Assembly: GCA_043804035.1 (NCBI GenBank)
Contig: JAZDJJ010000169.1
Coordinates: 1 to 40,890 of the forward strand
Direction of reading: 5' to 3'
Source of the DNA: JAZDJJ01 sp043804035
GTDB taxonomy: Bacteria > Bacteroidota > Bacteroidia > Palsa-948
DNA: 40,890 bases
Shown one piece after another: positions 1 through 8,385 of the stretch; the first letter of the stretch is position 1, and each line of letters opens with the position of its first letter. The notes below the pieces were generated by a model. It searched no databases and was not told the DNA's origin. It saw only the letters and a list, made by a program, of their open reading frames with translations. Both the position numbers and the translations under genes were made by a program.

Positions 1-362
1 CAAACGATTAAACAGAAAAACAATTTGCTTCTCAAAAAATGAACAAATACACGACAATGTAATTGGAATGTATATCGAAACTTTTTATTACAAAACGGGT
101 ACTTATGGAAATAATTAAATCAACCGATTCAGGACACTACCGAAAATTTTATGTACGTTTGTATCCGAACAGGAACAAAACATAAAGAATCCGACAGATG
201 ATTTCTATTTGTAGGATTGAGTACAAAAGGTGTAGCAATCTACCCAAAAATGATGAACATATCACCACAAATGTGAAGCGATAAACAAGTTAGCAGTAAT
301 GGTAAAAAACGACATTGCACCCAGACAATTTACTGCAAATCGACAATTTAGAGGTGAGACAA
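1..362. other. Gene-poor left edge, no confident gene
   Basis: No reading frame here is long or recognisable. Short open stretches on the plus strand (for example about 95-177 and 210-263) are each closed by stops and could be decayed coding sequence, but I do not recognise them. A promoter-like box lies at 143-164. The ClC gene that follows is on the minus strand and ends at 363, so this stretch is its 3' flank. No terminator hairpin was seen. Confidence 0.5.
143..164 (+). promoter_or_regulatory. AAAATTTTATGTAnGTTTG box
   Basis: The stretch reads AAAATTTTATGTACGTTTGT and contains TACGTTTG (154-161), which fits the Bacteroidota -7 consensus TAnnTTTG. The same extended box is found upstream of lon, rnc, murA and the orphan gene at 17563-18504. 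No gene follows it here, so it may be an orphan copy of a repeat or a chance match inside decayed coding DNA. Confidence 0.35.
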
Positions 363-2141
363 TTAACCAATACTACTTCGGACAAGTGTTTCTCTGTACT
401 TTGTGAATATACTGGACTTGGAAATAAACCCAACATATTTTCCTTCGTTGACAACAGGAAGATTCCACGCATTTGTTTCATCAAACTTTTTCATCACCGA
501 CAGCATATCTTCATCAAGTGAAACAGTTGCAGGCGGTTTTCGCATCAGTTGTTTCACCAAGACACTTTCATACATTTCGTGCTTGAACATTATTTCACGA
601 ATGTTATCAAGTAAAATAATTCCGACAAGAACTTCATCCGCCACGACAGGAAAAATATTGCGCTTTGAGCGCGCGACAACTTTTACTAACTGACCGAGTG
701 TTGCATCGGGCGACACAATCTGAAAATCAGTTTCAACAACCTTGACAGTTTTGAGAGTGGATAAAATATTTTTGTCTTTATCAGCAGTAAAGATGTGTCC
801 TTTCTTTGCAAGTTTTTTTGTGTCCATTGAATAAGGTTCAAAATATTTTACAATCATAAAACTGATTGCCGACACAATCATCAAAGGAATCATCAACTCA
901 TATCCTCCTGTAATTTCTGCAATGAGAAATATTCCAGTTAGCGGAGCGTGAAATACTCCACTTAAAATTCCTGCCATTGCGACAATGGTGAAATTACTTA
1001 CAGGCAGATCTGAAATTCCAAGCAAATTAATTACAGTAGCAAAAGCAAATCCCAAATATGCTCCAACAAAAAGGGAAGGCGCAAAATTTCCTCCATTACC
1101 ACCACTTCCGATTGTGAAAGCAGCCGCAATAGTTTTAAAAAGCATTGCAAGGAGAATGAGTAAAACAAGAACCCATTTGTTTGAAATGAGATTTCCAACA
1201 ATGCTATGCTCAAAAAGTTTTTCAGGATTTATGTCGGAAAGAATTTTTATGCTGCCATATCCTTCGCCAAACAAAGACGGGAAAAATAAAATCAAAATAC
1301 CAAGTATCAATCCTCCAATAATTGCTTTTCGGTAAATGTTTTTCTTTTTCGGTTTCAAGAAATCTTCAATCTTCAAATAAGTTCGCGCATAATAAACGGA
1401 CACAATTCCCGCAAGCAAACCAAGAACAATGTAATAGGGAACATTGTAGTAATTAAACGGCTGTTTCAAATGAAATGAAAGCAAAATGTTTTCATTCAAA
1501 ATAATTTTTGAAAGTAGTCCGCCAGTTGCAGCGGCAATGATTAAAGGAATAAAAGCGGAAATGGAAACATCAACAAGTAAAACTTCAAGAGCAAACAAAA
1601 CTCCTGCAATCGGAGAATTAAATGCAGCAGCAATTCCGGCAGCAGCACCGCAGGCAAGCAACAGTGTGCGGTCTTTATAATTGATGTGATAGATTTTAGA
1701 ATAATTAGAACCAATTGCCGAACCCGTGACAACAATTGGCGACTCCAAACCTGCCGATCCACCAAAGCCGACAGTTAGCGCACTTGTAACAATATGCGAA
1801 TACATTTGGTCTTGCGGTAAAAAACTTGACTTCTTTGCAATAGAATGAAGAATGTTTGCTGTTCCCCTTCCTAACTTTCCTTTCAAATGTTTTTGCACAA
1901 ACCAGACAGTGAGTAAAATTCCAATTGTTGGAAAAACCAAATACAAAACGTACTGATACTTGATATGATAATCGTAAGTAATAACAAGGTGAATATAATG
2001 GACAGCAGTTTTCAAAATGACAGCAGCGAAACCAGCAGTCATTCCTACCAAGATACTTGAGAAAATCAAAAACTGGCGGGGAGACATTTTATCGCGTAGC
2101 CAGTTAATAAAGATTTCGTAAAGACGAATGTATTTTTTCAT
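363..2141 (-). CDS. ClC-family chloride channel/transporter with CBS domains
   Basis: A 592-residue inner-membrane protein of the voltage-gated chloride channel (ClC) family. About ten to twelve hydrophobic segments fill residues 20-430. The family signatures are visible: GGSAGLESPIV near residues 127-136, where Glu133 matches the gating glutamate of the GxExP motif, and GGNGGNFAPSLFVGA in the second half, matching the GxFxP motif. The C-terminal part, about 455-585, forms two CBS repeats that usually sense nucleotides in the cytosol. Keeping the gating glutamate is compatible with Cl-/H+ exchange, but channel versus exchanger cannot be settled from sequence. The start at 2141 lies 8 nt after a TATTTTTG promoter element, which implies a very short leader. 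It appears monocistronic. Confidence 0.93.
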   Translation of the reverse strand: MKKYIRLYEIFINWLRDKMSPRQFLIFSSILVGMTAGFAAVILKTAVHYIHLVITYDYHIKYQYVLYLVFPTIGILLTVWFVQKHLKGKLGRGTANILHSIAKKSSFLPQDQMYSHIVTSALTVGFGGSAGLESPIVVTGSAIGSNYSKIYHINYKDRTLLLACGAAAGIAAAFNSPIAGVLFALEVLLVDVSISAFIPLIIAAATGGLLSKIILNENILLSFHLKQPFNYYNVPYYIVLGLLAGIVSVYYARTYLKIEDFLKPKKKNIYRKAIIGGLILGILILFFPSLFGEGYGSIKILSDINPEKLFEHSIVGNLISNKWVLVLLILLAMLFKTIAAAFTIGSGGNGGNFAPSLFVGAYLGFAFATVINLLGISDLPVSNFTIVAMAGILSGVFHAPLTGIFLIAEITGGYELMIPLMIVSAISFMIVKYFEPYSMDTKKLAKKGHIFTADKDKNILSTLKTVKVVETDFQIVSPDATLGQLVKVVARSKRNIFPVVADEVLVGIILLDNIREIMFKHEMYESVLVKQLMRKPPATVSLDEDMLSVMKKFDETNAWNLPVVNEGKYVGFISKSSIFTKYRETLVRSSIG

Positions 2142-2149
2142 TTGGACAG

Positions 2150-2157
2150 CAAAAATA
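2150..2157 (-). promoter_or_regulatory. -7 element of the ClC gene
   Basis: Read on the minus strand this is TATTTTTG, a match to the Bacteroidota -7 consensus TAnnTTTG. Its last G is only 8 nt before the ATG at 2141, so the transcript would start at or within a few bases of the start codon. No clear -33 element was identified. Confidence 0.5.
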
Positions 2158-2267
2158 CAAAATTGAAAATGGAGCCCCGCCCCGCCCCGCTGGATGGCTA
2201 AATCTTAATTTGAGGTGCTGGCGTATATTTGACAAATTATTATAGGGCGGTTCCAAAAATTGATTTC

Positions 2268-2358
2268 GTCATTGCGACTGCGAGGCACGAAGCAGGAAGC
2301 AATCTCTATTTCTACATGAAAAAACAGATTGCTTCAGTCGTTCCTCATATGCAATGAC
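2268..2358. repeat. REP-like imperfect inverted repeat
   Basis: Two arms of roughly 33-38 nt face each other: the left begins GTCATTGCGACTGCGAGG and ends AGCAATCT, the right ends ATGCAATGAC. It resembles the widespread bacterial intergenic repeats of the type cattgcgaggcacgaagcaatct. A solo TGCGTAAGTCCTA end, like that of the MITE at 4208-4370, lies just beyond at 2364-2376. The rest of the 313-bp gap 2142-2454 contains a CCCCGCCCCGCCCCGC tract at about 2173-2190 and no gene. Confidence 0.6.
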
Positions 2359-2454
2359 ATCAGTGCGTAAGTCCTATTTCTGTTCTCTTTAAAAGAGTAT
2401 TGCATTTCTATCAGCATTCTCACACATGCTTTTTCGCTAAAGAAAATGTAACTT

Positions 2455-3675
2455 CTACAGTTCTTTCATTGCAATCCAAGCCATCAATCCCATTCCTGTT
2501 TGAAGAGCAGATTCGTCAATATTAAAAGTGGGAGTATGCACACCGGAAATAATTCCCTTTGATTTATTTCCGGTTCCCAGACGATAAAAACAGGCAGGAA
2601 TTTTTTGCGCAAAGAAAGAAAAATCTTCACTTGCCATTCTCGGCTCAAGTGTTACTACATTTTCTTTTCCCAGAAATTCTTCGGCATAATTTTTTGCATT
2701 TGTAGTAATGTTTTCATCATTGACAAGAGCCGGATATCCGCTCATAATATTTATTTCACACTCACCGTCCATGCTATGTGCTGTTGAAATACAAATTTGC
2801 CTGATGATGCTGTGTGCTTCTTTTCTCCATTTCTCATCCATTGTTCTGAAAGTTCCTTCTATCTTCACTTCATCGGGAATAACATTAGTAGCACCGTTTC
2901 CAATAATTTTTCCGAATGCCAGAACCGTTGGAATTGTCTCTTGTTTCATAAAAGTTTGATGCAGTTTCAATAATATTTCTGAAGCAATCAAAAGCGGATT
3001 GATATAACTTTTGACAATTGCTGCGTGTCCGCCTTTACCTTTTACTGTAAGATAAATTTCATCGGCAGAAGCCAAATATTTTCCATTGCAAAAACCAACT
3101 TTCCCAACTTCAAGAGAAGGAAAAACATGCTGAGCAAAAATACTTAATGGGGCAGGATTATCCAGCACGCCTTCTTTAATCATCAGCGAAGCACCACCCG
3201 GAGATTTTTCTTCTCCCGGTTGAAAAATAAGTTTTATCGTTCCACGAAATTCTGCTCCTAACAAAGACGAAGAAGTATTTTTAATTTCATTCAGAATTTT
3301 TGCCGCACCAAGCAATGAAGCAATATGAGCATCGTGCCCACAAGCATGCATCACTCCCGGAGTTTTGGATTTATATTCCACTTCATTTGCCTCAGTGATT
3401 GGCAGCGCATCCATATCGGCACGGAGAGCAATGCAAAGTCTATTTTCTTTTTTTCCATTCAGAGAAGAGGATTGTGTTCCGATTATCGTTGCAACGATTC
3501 CTGTTTTAGCAATTTTTTCTTTATAGGGAATTCCGAACTCTTTCAGTTTTGATGCAATAAACTTTGAAGTATTATATTCCTCAAATGATAATTCAGGATT
3601 TGCATGCAGATGTCTTCGTATCTGTATTACTTCCGGTAAATATTTTTCTGCCAGTTGTTTTATTTTTTCTTTCAT
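2455..3675 (-). CDS. M20-family amidohydrolase (N-acyl amino acid / hippurate hydrolase type)
   Basis: A 406-residue metal-dependent amidohydrolase of the M20D group, which removes acyl groups from N-acyl amino acids or related amides, probably in the cytoplasm (no signal peptide). Metal-binding and catalytic motifs are visible: MHACGHDAHIASLLGAA (Cys and His ligands), QPGEEKSPGG (catalytic Glu pair) and RMASEDFSFF near the C-terminus. The central part, roughly 195-315, with GGHAA, is the lid/dimerisation domain. Length is typical. It begins 16 nt downstream of the TSUP permease stop, so the two are probably cotranscribed and the permease may move an anion substrate or product. The exact substrate cannot be read from sequence. 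Confidence 0.9.
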   Translation of the reverse strand: MKEKIKQLAEKYLPEVIQIRRHLHANPELSFEEYNTSKFIASKLKEFGIPYKEKIAKTGIVATIIGTQSSSLNGKKENRLCIALRADMDALPITEANEVEYKSKTPGVMHACGHDAHIASLLGAAKILNEIKNTSSSLLGAEFRGTIKLIFQPGEEKSPGGASLMIKEGVLDNPAPLSIFAQHVFPSLEVGKVGFCNGKYLASADEIYLTVKGKGGHAAIVKSYINPLLIASEILLKLHQTFMKQETIPTVLAFGKIIGNGATNVIPDEVKIEGTFRTMDEKWRKEAHSIIRQICISTAHSMDGECEINIMSGYPALVNDENITTNAKNYAEEFLGKENVVTLEPRMASEDFSFFAQKIPACFYRLGTGNKSKGIISGVHTPTFNIDESALQTGMGLMAWIAMKEL

Positions 3676-3691
3676 TCGTTTGAATCTTATT

Positions 3692-4075
3692 TTATTTTCC
3701 GAAAATCATTTTTAATGAAACAAGAAAGATGATGACTCCAAATATTTTTTTCATCATTTGCTGGTCAATGTTGATGGAAATTTTTGAACCAAGATAACTT
3801 CCAATAATAAAAGGTATTGCCATAATAATTGCTGTTTTCCATTCCACATATCCTGCATGATAATAATTTAGTACTCCCAATATGCCGATAGGAAAAAGAA
3901 ACATGAACAACACAGTTCCCTGTGCGCTATGCTGCGAAAATCCAAGAAAATAAACCAAAGCAGGAACAACGATGATTCCTCCTCCGATGCCAACCATTCC
4001 GCTCAATATGCCGGCAATCAGCCCAAGCGGGAGTAGAAAAAAAAATTCATTCATAGTAAAAGGGTTTTTATTCAT
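3692..4075 (-). CDS. Half-size TSUP (TauE/SafE) family membrane permease
   Basis: A 127-residue membrane protein with about four hydrophobic helices. The N-terminal GLIAGILSGMVGIGGGIIVV is the glycine-rich signature of the TauE/SafE (TSUP) family of sulfite/organic-anion exporters. The usual family members are about 250 residues and contain two such four-helix halves; this protein corresponds to one half, so it probably acts as a dimer. Small TSUP proteins like this occur in Bacteroidota. An alternative start, Met8 (MNEFFFLLP), is equally plausible. It is the first gene of a likely two-gene operon with the M20 hydrolase. The transported ion is unknown. Confidence 0.82.
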   Translation of the reverse strand: MNKNPFTMNEFFFLLPLGLIAGILSGMVGIGGGIIVVPALVYFLGFSQHSAQGTVLFMFLFPIGILGVLNYYHAGYVEWKTAIIMAIPFIIGSYLGSKISINIDQQMMKKIFGVIIFLVSLKMIFGK

Positions 4076-4146
4076 TTTTTGTTACTGTTTAGGTCATTTA
4101 TTTCGGCAAAGATCAATTACCAAGATCAATACGAGTATTTGGTTAT

Positions 4147-4169
4147 CTGCCTGTGCCCTGCAGACAGGT
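4147..4169. repeat. Short palindrome shared with 37048-37072
   Basis: The stretch CTGCCTGT-gccctgc-AGACAGGT forms an imperfect hairpin. A near-identical palindrome, CTGCCTGTGCAGACGGCAGACAGGT in two halves, occurs at 37048-37072. It is a dispersed short palindromic repeat of unknown role. Confidence 0.45.
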
Positions 4170-4207
4170 GTGAGAATAGAAAATGGTATAGAAAAAAGAA
4201 ATAAGTA

Positions 4208-4370
4208 TAGGACTTACGCAGAGTTTTCTTATTCTGCCACAAAGGCACCAAGACACAAAGATTCACAAAGAAATTCTGTTGAATTATTCTCTTGCAAAAC
4301 AAAAACTTGGTGCCTTTGTGTCTTAGTGGCATAAATTTTAGTTTATAAATGAATGTTTGCGTAAGTCCTA
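4208..4370. mobile_element. MITE-like element with TAGGACTTACGCA ends
   Basis: A 163-bp element bounded by perfect 13-bp inverted ends, TAGGACTTACGCA at 4208-4220 and TGCGTAAGTCCTA at 4358-4370. Inside, GCCACAAAGGCACCAAGACA (from about 4237) faces GGTGCCTTTGTGTCTTAGTGGC (about 4311-4332), so most of the element can fold into a hairpin. There is no transposase. A TA dinucleotide at both edges could be the target duplication. Solo or variant copies of the same end occur at 2364-2376, 8076-8087 and about 14249-14261. The remaining gap 4371-4528 shows no gene. Confidence 0.65.
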
Positions 4371-4528
4371 AAGTAATTAGAAAATAGAAAAATTCAGTTC
4401 TTGAAATGTCCGGATAAATGTTTCCTTTCTATTCTCTTTTTTCACATTGCTACTTTCCATACTATTTTCCATTTTCTCCTAACGAATTAAAAAAATTATT
4501 GTTAATCATCCTAAATAGTTACCATTTT

Positions 4529-7500
4529 TTAAAAATCAAGTGTAAATGACCAATAGAAAATTCTGCCGCCAATTTTTCCATCTTCCCATCCCCATGCCCA
4601 ATCAAGGCGAATGAAGTATCCGAGCAAACGACTTCGCAATCCCCATCCGTATCCTCCAACAACAGGTTCTCTTCTTGTTTCAATTATGACAGTAACGGGT
4701 TTGGGCGGTCCTCCAATAGTTTTTGTGTTTAAAGAATTTTCATTAGAGTAAGGATCTTTTCCTGTCCATGCTGTTCCCACATCACCAAAAGCAACAAGTT
4801 GGAAATTATTCAGGAAGTCGGACTTCATTGGCTTGTTCATAAGATAGCGAAATAAGGGCAATCGTAATTCGGTATTATATACAGCAAAACTGTTTCCGTT
4901 ACGAATGTTCTGCGTGAATCCCCGCATGGGAGTGGCAAGCGTTTGATAAGCGTAATTCTCAGTAGTGGAAATGGGAGTATTATTATTGAATCGTGGACTA
5001 ATCCAATTGTCTACTCCACCCATGTAATAAATTAATTTTTGTTTTCCGAACGATGTGCTGGCAGCCAGTCGGTTTGCCCAAATGAAATCACGGTGAATCT
5101 TTTTATAGTTTCGTACATCCATTCCGAGAACGACAATGTCAGTTTTCTTTTTATCAATCTGACGAAAGTATTCAGCAAAAAGTTTGTAACGGGTACCATA
5201 ATAAAGATTAAGTCCGCGCTTGCGGGTGTTATCAAAAACGTACTCCATCTTGGTATTTCCCCAGTATTCACACCGATTGGGCTGTTCCATATTGAACGGG
5301 TCAGTAGAGAGGAATACTGTACGGTCTTGTCTGATATTTATTGCTCCGCGCAATCCTGCCGTTTCGGTGAAAGGCCATTTGAGAACATACATTGCTTCAT
5401 GCGTATGAATTTTGATTAAAGATTGGTAAGCGATGATATCCAACAATGCTTGTCGGTGAAGAACAATTTGCTTGTCTAATCGCTTCAAACGATTTTCATA
5501 ACTGAGAAAATACTCATTACTGTTCAGGTCAGCCGAAATTCGCACACCGCCTATAATTTTGTAATCATTAAATAAGTCACTTAATCCAATCTTAAAGAAT
5601 CCTGTGAACCCGGGATTGAGATTGATGGCTCCGCCACCTCCTGTGAATTTCTGATAAGAAGCATTCAAAAAAGAATTATCAATTTGTGTTACAATATAAT
5701 CTGTTAAAAAGAAAATAAAATAATTCCGCTGCTGAGGGAATATGAATGTTTTGTCATCAACTTTTGAAGAAGTATCGGGAGTTGTTGGAGGAATAACAAC
5801 TTTTTCTTTTTCTATTTTATTTCTTTTCGGTTCTTTATCAAAAGAATAATTGTTGATATCAATTCCACTGCTGTCTTTTTTTGATTCTTCTTTCATGATA
5901 ACATTAATTGTTTCAACTTTTTTAATTTCCTTGATTTGTTTTTGCTCTTTGGATTTAGAAATTTGTTTCAATTTATTCTGAGCATAAACTGTGTTCATCA
6001 GTTCTATAGATGGATGTATGTTGCTTTCAATAATATCAGAAGTAAAAAGACAGTACTTCTTTTTGAAAAAAACAACTTCACTTATTTTTTTTGTTTTCAG
6101 ATTGATATCTTGTTCAAGAATATTGCGTGAGTAATTAGTAATGGGAAATGTGTGGGTAAAATAACGGTAATGCTCTGTTGTATCCACAAAAGCGATGGCG
6201 CTATCGGGCACGCCAAGGTATCGGTTGCGGATACCGTTATCATCTCCCAGAAAACACAAATGCAAACTATCATATTCGCAGGGATAACTTTCGTTTACCA
6301 GCGGAGTGTTTGTGATTCTGCGAAGTATAGGTGATCTGTTTTTGTAATTGTAAATAAAAATATCTTTTTGTTTCATCGGCTGAAGTTTTTCATCTGCATC
6401 AGGATAATAGTTAGCCATAAAACGAATAGTATCACCGGGACGATTAGAGGAAAAAATTATTTTTTGTGAATTGCTGATGAATCGCGGAGTGAGGTCGTCA
6501 TAAATATCTTTGGTGATTTGTTCGTAAGAAGCAGCAGCAATATTGTATACAAAAATATCGCTCTGTCCTTTTTGTATAGCCGACATCACGAAATTCTTTC
6601 CATCATCCGAATAAGCGAAGTCCAGTATTTTTTCAAAATTGGAAATTTTCAATGTTTCTATTTTCTTAGTGGATAGCGTATAATAAGAAAGATGAATCTC
6701 TCCTTTTCTTTCTGTAATGAATGAAAGCATTTCGCTATTAGGATGCCATGCAATGATAGGGTAAGAATAATCCGCAGGGCGGTCAAGTTTTTGTTCGCAT
6801 TTGAGAATGCGTTTTATTTTTTTTGTTTGATAATTATAGAGCCATATCTTGTATTGACCAAGTTCATTAGTAGAATACACTGCATATTTTCCATCAGAAC
6901 TAATTTTGAAACTCTGATAAACACGAGATGTTTTTGACTTTTTTAGAAGCGATTGTTCAGGCAGATTTCTTAAATCATCTTTTTCATTATATCGTTCTGA
7001 ATAATAATTCATCCATTCGCTCGACATATTTTTCATTGATACTCCCAATACAAACAAGAACGCATTTTCTACATTGCGCGTAATTTTTGTCATATACAAA
7101 ATGTTGGATATAACCGACTCGCTGTATGTTTCGGCAATGTAATTCCATATAGAATGTCCGGCATATATTGCATCCTGTCCGTCTAATCCGTTGAACTTTT
7201 TGTATTTGTTGGTAAATATGCCATCTCTTATGCTATTGTCAATATCGGTATTCCATCCGTTTGCTATGTAAGAAACCAATCCTTGTATGTACCAGCCTGG
7301 AAGATTGAGCAGAGTAGAATTTTTTAGCATATCCTTTACATTTCCGCCAAACATCATCTGGTTGATGAGCACTTCGGCAATGCCAGCCCGTATTTGCCTG
7401 TCTAATTTATCATGATCACCTTCATAGTAGAGAAAAACTTTTGAGCCAACAATTTTTGTTACACCACCAATGTTATACGGCTCTTCGTACTCCATTCCTA

Positions 7501-7822
7501 TATTGCTCTGTTTGTAATCACTTTGTTTGTTAAAGACAAGAAGTTCTATCTTGTCATCTATATTGTAGTCCAAAATTTTTTCAATTTCTTCTATAGATTT
7601 TTTTGCCTGTTGAGCAGTGTACATAGCAAGTTCTTTTCCACCCATATAGAAATACACATTATACTTTTCAAACTTGTACCATTGCCAAAGACGTGGTTCA
7701 TCAAACTGTACGCGGTTTTTTCCGAATTCCATCTGTGAGCCACTATAGAATTGAGAGAAAGTGGAAATAGAGAAATAAAGAAATAGAAAAATAAATAATA
7801 ATAAATGTAATATGGATTTCAT
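4529..7822 (-). CDS. Large exported TolB-like propeller / outer-membrane beta-barrel protein
   Basis: With the start at 7822 (MKSILHLLLFIFLFLYFSI) the product has 1097 residues and a clear signal peptide ending near TFSQ. The longer start at 7864 is rejected because a promoter -7 element (7843-7850) lies over it. After the signal comes a region resembling a peptidase-MA-like/gluzincin fold (about 20-290) that lacks an obvious HExxH motif, then WD40/PD40-type beta-propeller blades (about 310-620), a lysine/glutamate-rich linker (about 650-715), and a C-terminal part of alternating aromatic strands ending in FTLDF, typical of an outer-membrane beta-barrel. This architecture is known among Bacteroidota proteins often annotated TolB-like or BamA-like. 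The function is unknown; a role in outer-membrane assembly or surface proteolysis is only inference. It is transcribed alone. Confidence 0.82.
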   Translation of the reverse strand: MKSILHLLLFIFLFLYFSISTFSQFYSGSQMEFGKNRVQFDEPRLWQWYKFEKYNVYFYMGGKELAMYTAQQAKKSIEEIEKILDYNIDDKIELLVFNKQSDYKQSNIGMEYEEPYNIGGVTKIVGSKVFLYYEGDHDKLDRQIRAGIAEVLINQMMFGGNVKDMLKNSTLLNLPGWYIQGLVSYIANGWNTDIDNSIRDGIFTNKYKKFNGLDGQDAIYAGHSIWNYIAETYSESVISNILYMTKITRNVENAFLFVLGVSMKNMSSEWMNYYSERYNEKDDLRNLPEQSLLKKSKTSRVYQSFKISSDGKYAVYSTNELGQYKIWLYNYQTKKIKRILKCEQKLDRPADYSYPIIAWHPNSEMLSFITERKGEIHLSYYTLSTKKIETLKISNFEKILDFAYSDDGKNFVMSAIQKGQSDIFVYNIAAASYEQITKDIYDDLTPRFISNSQKIIFSSNRPGDTIRFMANYYPDADEKLQPMKQKDIFIYNYKNRSPILRRITNTPLVNESYPCEYDSLHLCFLGDDNGIRNRYLGVPDSAIAFVDTTEHYRYFTHTFPITNYSRNILEQDINLKTKKISEVVFFKKKYCLFTSDIIESNIHPSIELMNTVYAQNKLKQISKSKEQKQIKEIKKVETINVIMKEESKKDSSGIDINNYSFDKEPKRNKIEKEKVVIPPTTPDTSSKVDDKTFIFPQQRNYFIFFLTDYIVTQIDNSFLNASYQKFTGGGGAINLNPGFTGFFKIGLSDLFNDYKIIGGVRISADLNSNEYFLSYENRLKRLDKQIVLHRQALLDIIAYQSLIKIHTHEAMYVLKWPFTETAGLRGAINIRQDRTVFLSTDPFNMEQPNRCEYWGNTKMEYVFDNTRKRGLNLYYGTRYKLFAEYFRQIDKKKTDIVVLGMDVRNYKKIHRDFIWANRLAASTSFGKQKLIYYMGGVDNWISPRFNNNTPISTTENYAYQTLATPMRGFTQNIRNGNSFAVYNTELRLPLFRYLMNKPMKSDFLNNFQLVAFGDVGTAWTGKDPYSNENSLNTKTIGGPPKPVTVIIETRREPVVGGYGWGLRSRLLGYFIRLDWAWGWEDGKIGGRIFYWSFTLDF

Positions 7823-7842
7823 TATATGAGCAAGTAGGATAA

Positions 7843-7850
7843 CAAATTTA
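7843..7850 (-). promoter_or_regulatory. -7 element of the propeller/barrel gene
   Basis: On the minus strand this reads TAAATTTG inside AATTTTCATGTAAATTTGTT, a degenerate version of the AAAATTTTATGTAnGTTTG box. It lies 20 nt before the ATG at 7822 and overlaps the upstream in-frame ATG, which decides for the downstream start. Confidence 0.5.
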
Positions 7851-7870
7851 CATGAAAATTTCAATTACAT

Positions 7871-8087
7871 TAGAACTTATGCAAAAAAACATTTTTAGGA
7901 AGAATAGAACATTGATGATACGGATAAGCACGGATAAGCATGAATAAAAGTAAGATACTTCATTTCATTCAGCATGACAAAAAAAACGATGTCATCCTGA
8001 GCGAAGCGAAGGAACTAGAAAAACTGAATAAAATCAGCGAAAATCAGTGTTATCCATGTTCTATTTTTTAACTTCTGCGTAAGTCCT
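7871..8087. mobile_element. Second MITE-like element, degenerate left end
   Basis: The right end TGCGTAAGTCCT (8076-8087) matches the end of the element at 4208-4370, and the left end TAGAACTTATGCA (7871-7883) is a diverged copy. The roughly 217-bp interior has no gene. It includes tandem CGGATAAGCA-like words near 7920-7940, a fragment TCATCCTGAGCGAAGCGAAGG (about 7992-8012) typical of another dispersed bacterial repeat, and GTGTTATCCATGTTC near the right end, which partly faces the left-hand words. It is probably non-autonomous and old. Confidence 0.45.
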
Positions 8088-8169
8088 GTGTATAGGGAAT
8101 AAAGTTTCGGGAAGAAAGATGGAAACTATGGAGCCCTCATCAGGCATTCAATACATACAAAGAAATATT

Positions 8170-8337
8170 TTCACGGAGACGTGAAAGTTTCCCACGGAGG
8201 CGTGGAAGTTTTCACTGCTACCAGTAATGTCTCTACTTGCACCAGTGGAGTTTCTACTTGCACCAGTGGAGTTTCTACTGCCATCAGTGGAGTTTCTACT
8301 TGCACCAGTGGAGTTTCTACTGCCATCAGTAGAATAT
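8170..8337. repeat. Array of eight 21-bp units, each with a small palindrome
   Basis: Eight consecutive units of exactly 21 bp. A linker near AGTTT(C) is kept while the centre forms a short inverted repeat: CACG-gaga-CGTG (unit 1), CCACG-gagg-CGTGG (unit 2), ACTG-ctac-CAGT (unit 3), ACT-tgcacc-AGT (units 4, 5, 7) and ACTG-ccat-CAGT (units 6, 8). Both arms change together between units, so pairing is kept although sequence is not. The array lies 48 bp beyond the stop of the TonB receptor gene, in its 3' flank. A plus-strand reading frame crosses it (heptapeptide-like GVSTCTS repeats), but I regard that as a consequence of the 21-bp period and not as a gene. Confidence 0.8.
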
Positions 8338-8385
8338 CAATTGTAACCCTATTTCATGACGAGACATTCCCGTAGAGCCATTATT

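Noticed and set aside
7823..7864. 14-residue N-terminal extension of the propeller/barrel protein
   Set aside because: A -7 promoter element overlaps these codons and the signal peptide starts at the downstream Met.
8181..8375. Plus-strand frame with GVSTCTS heptapeptide repeats
   Set aside because: It starts with GTG inside the 21-bp array and exists only because 21 is divisible by three; no promoter or recognisable protein.
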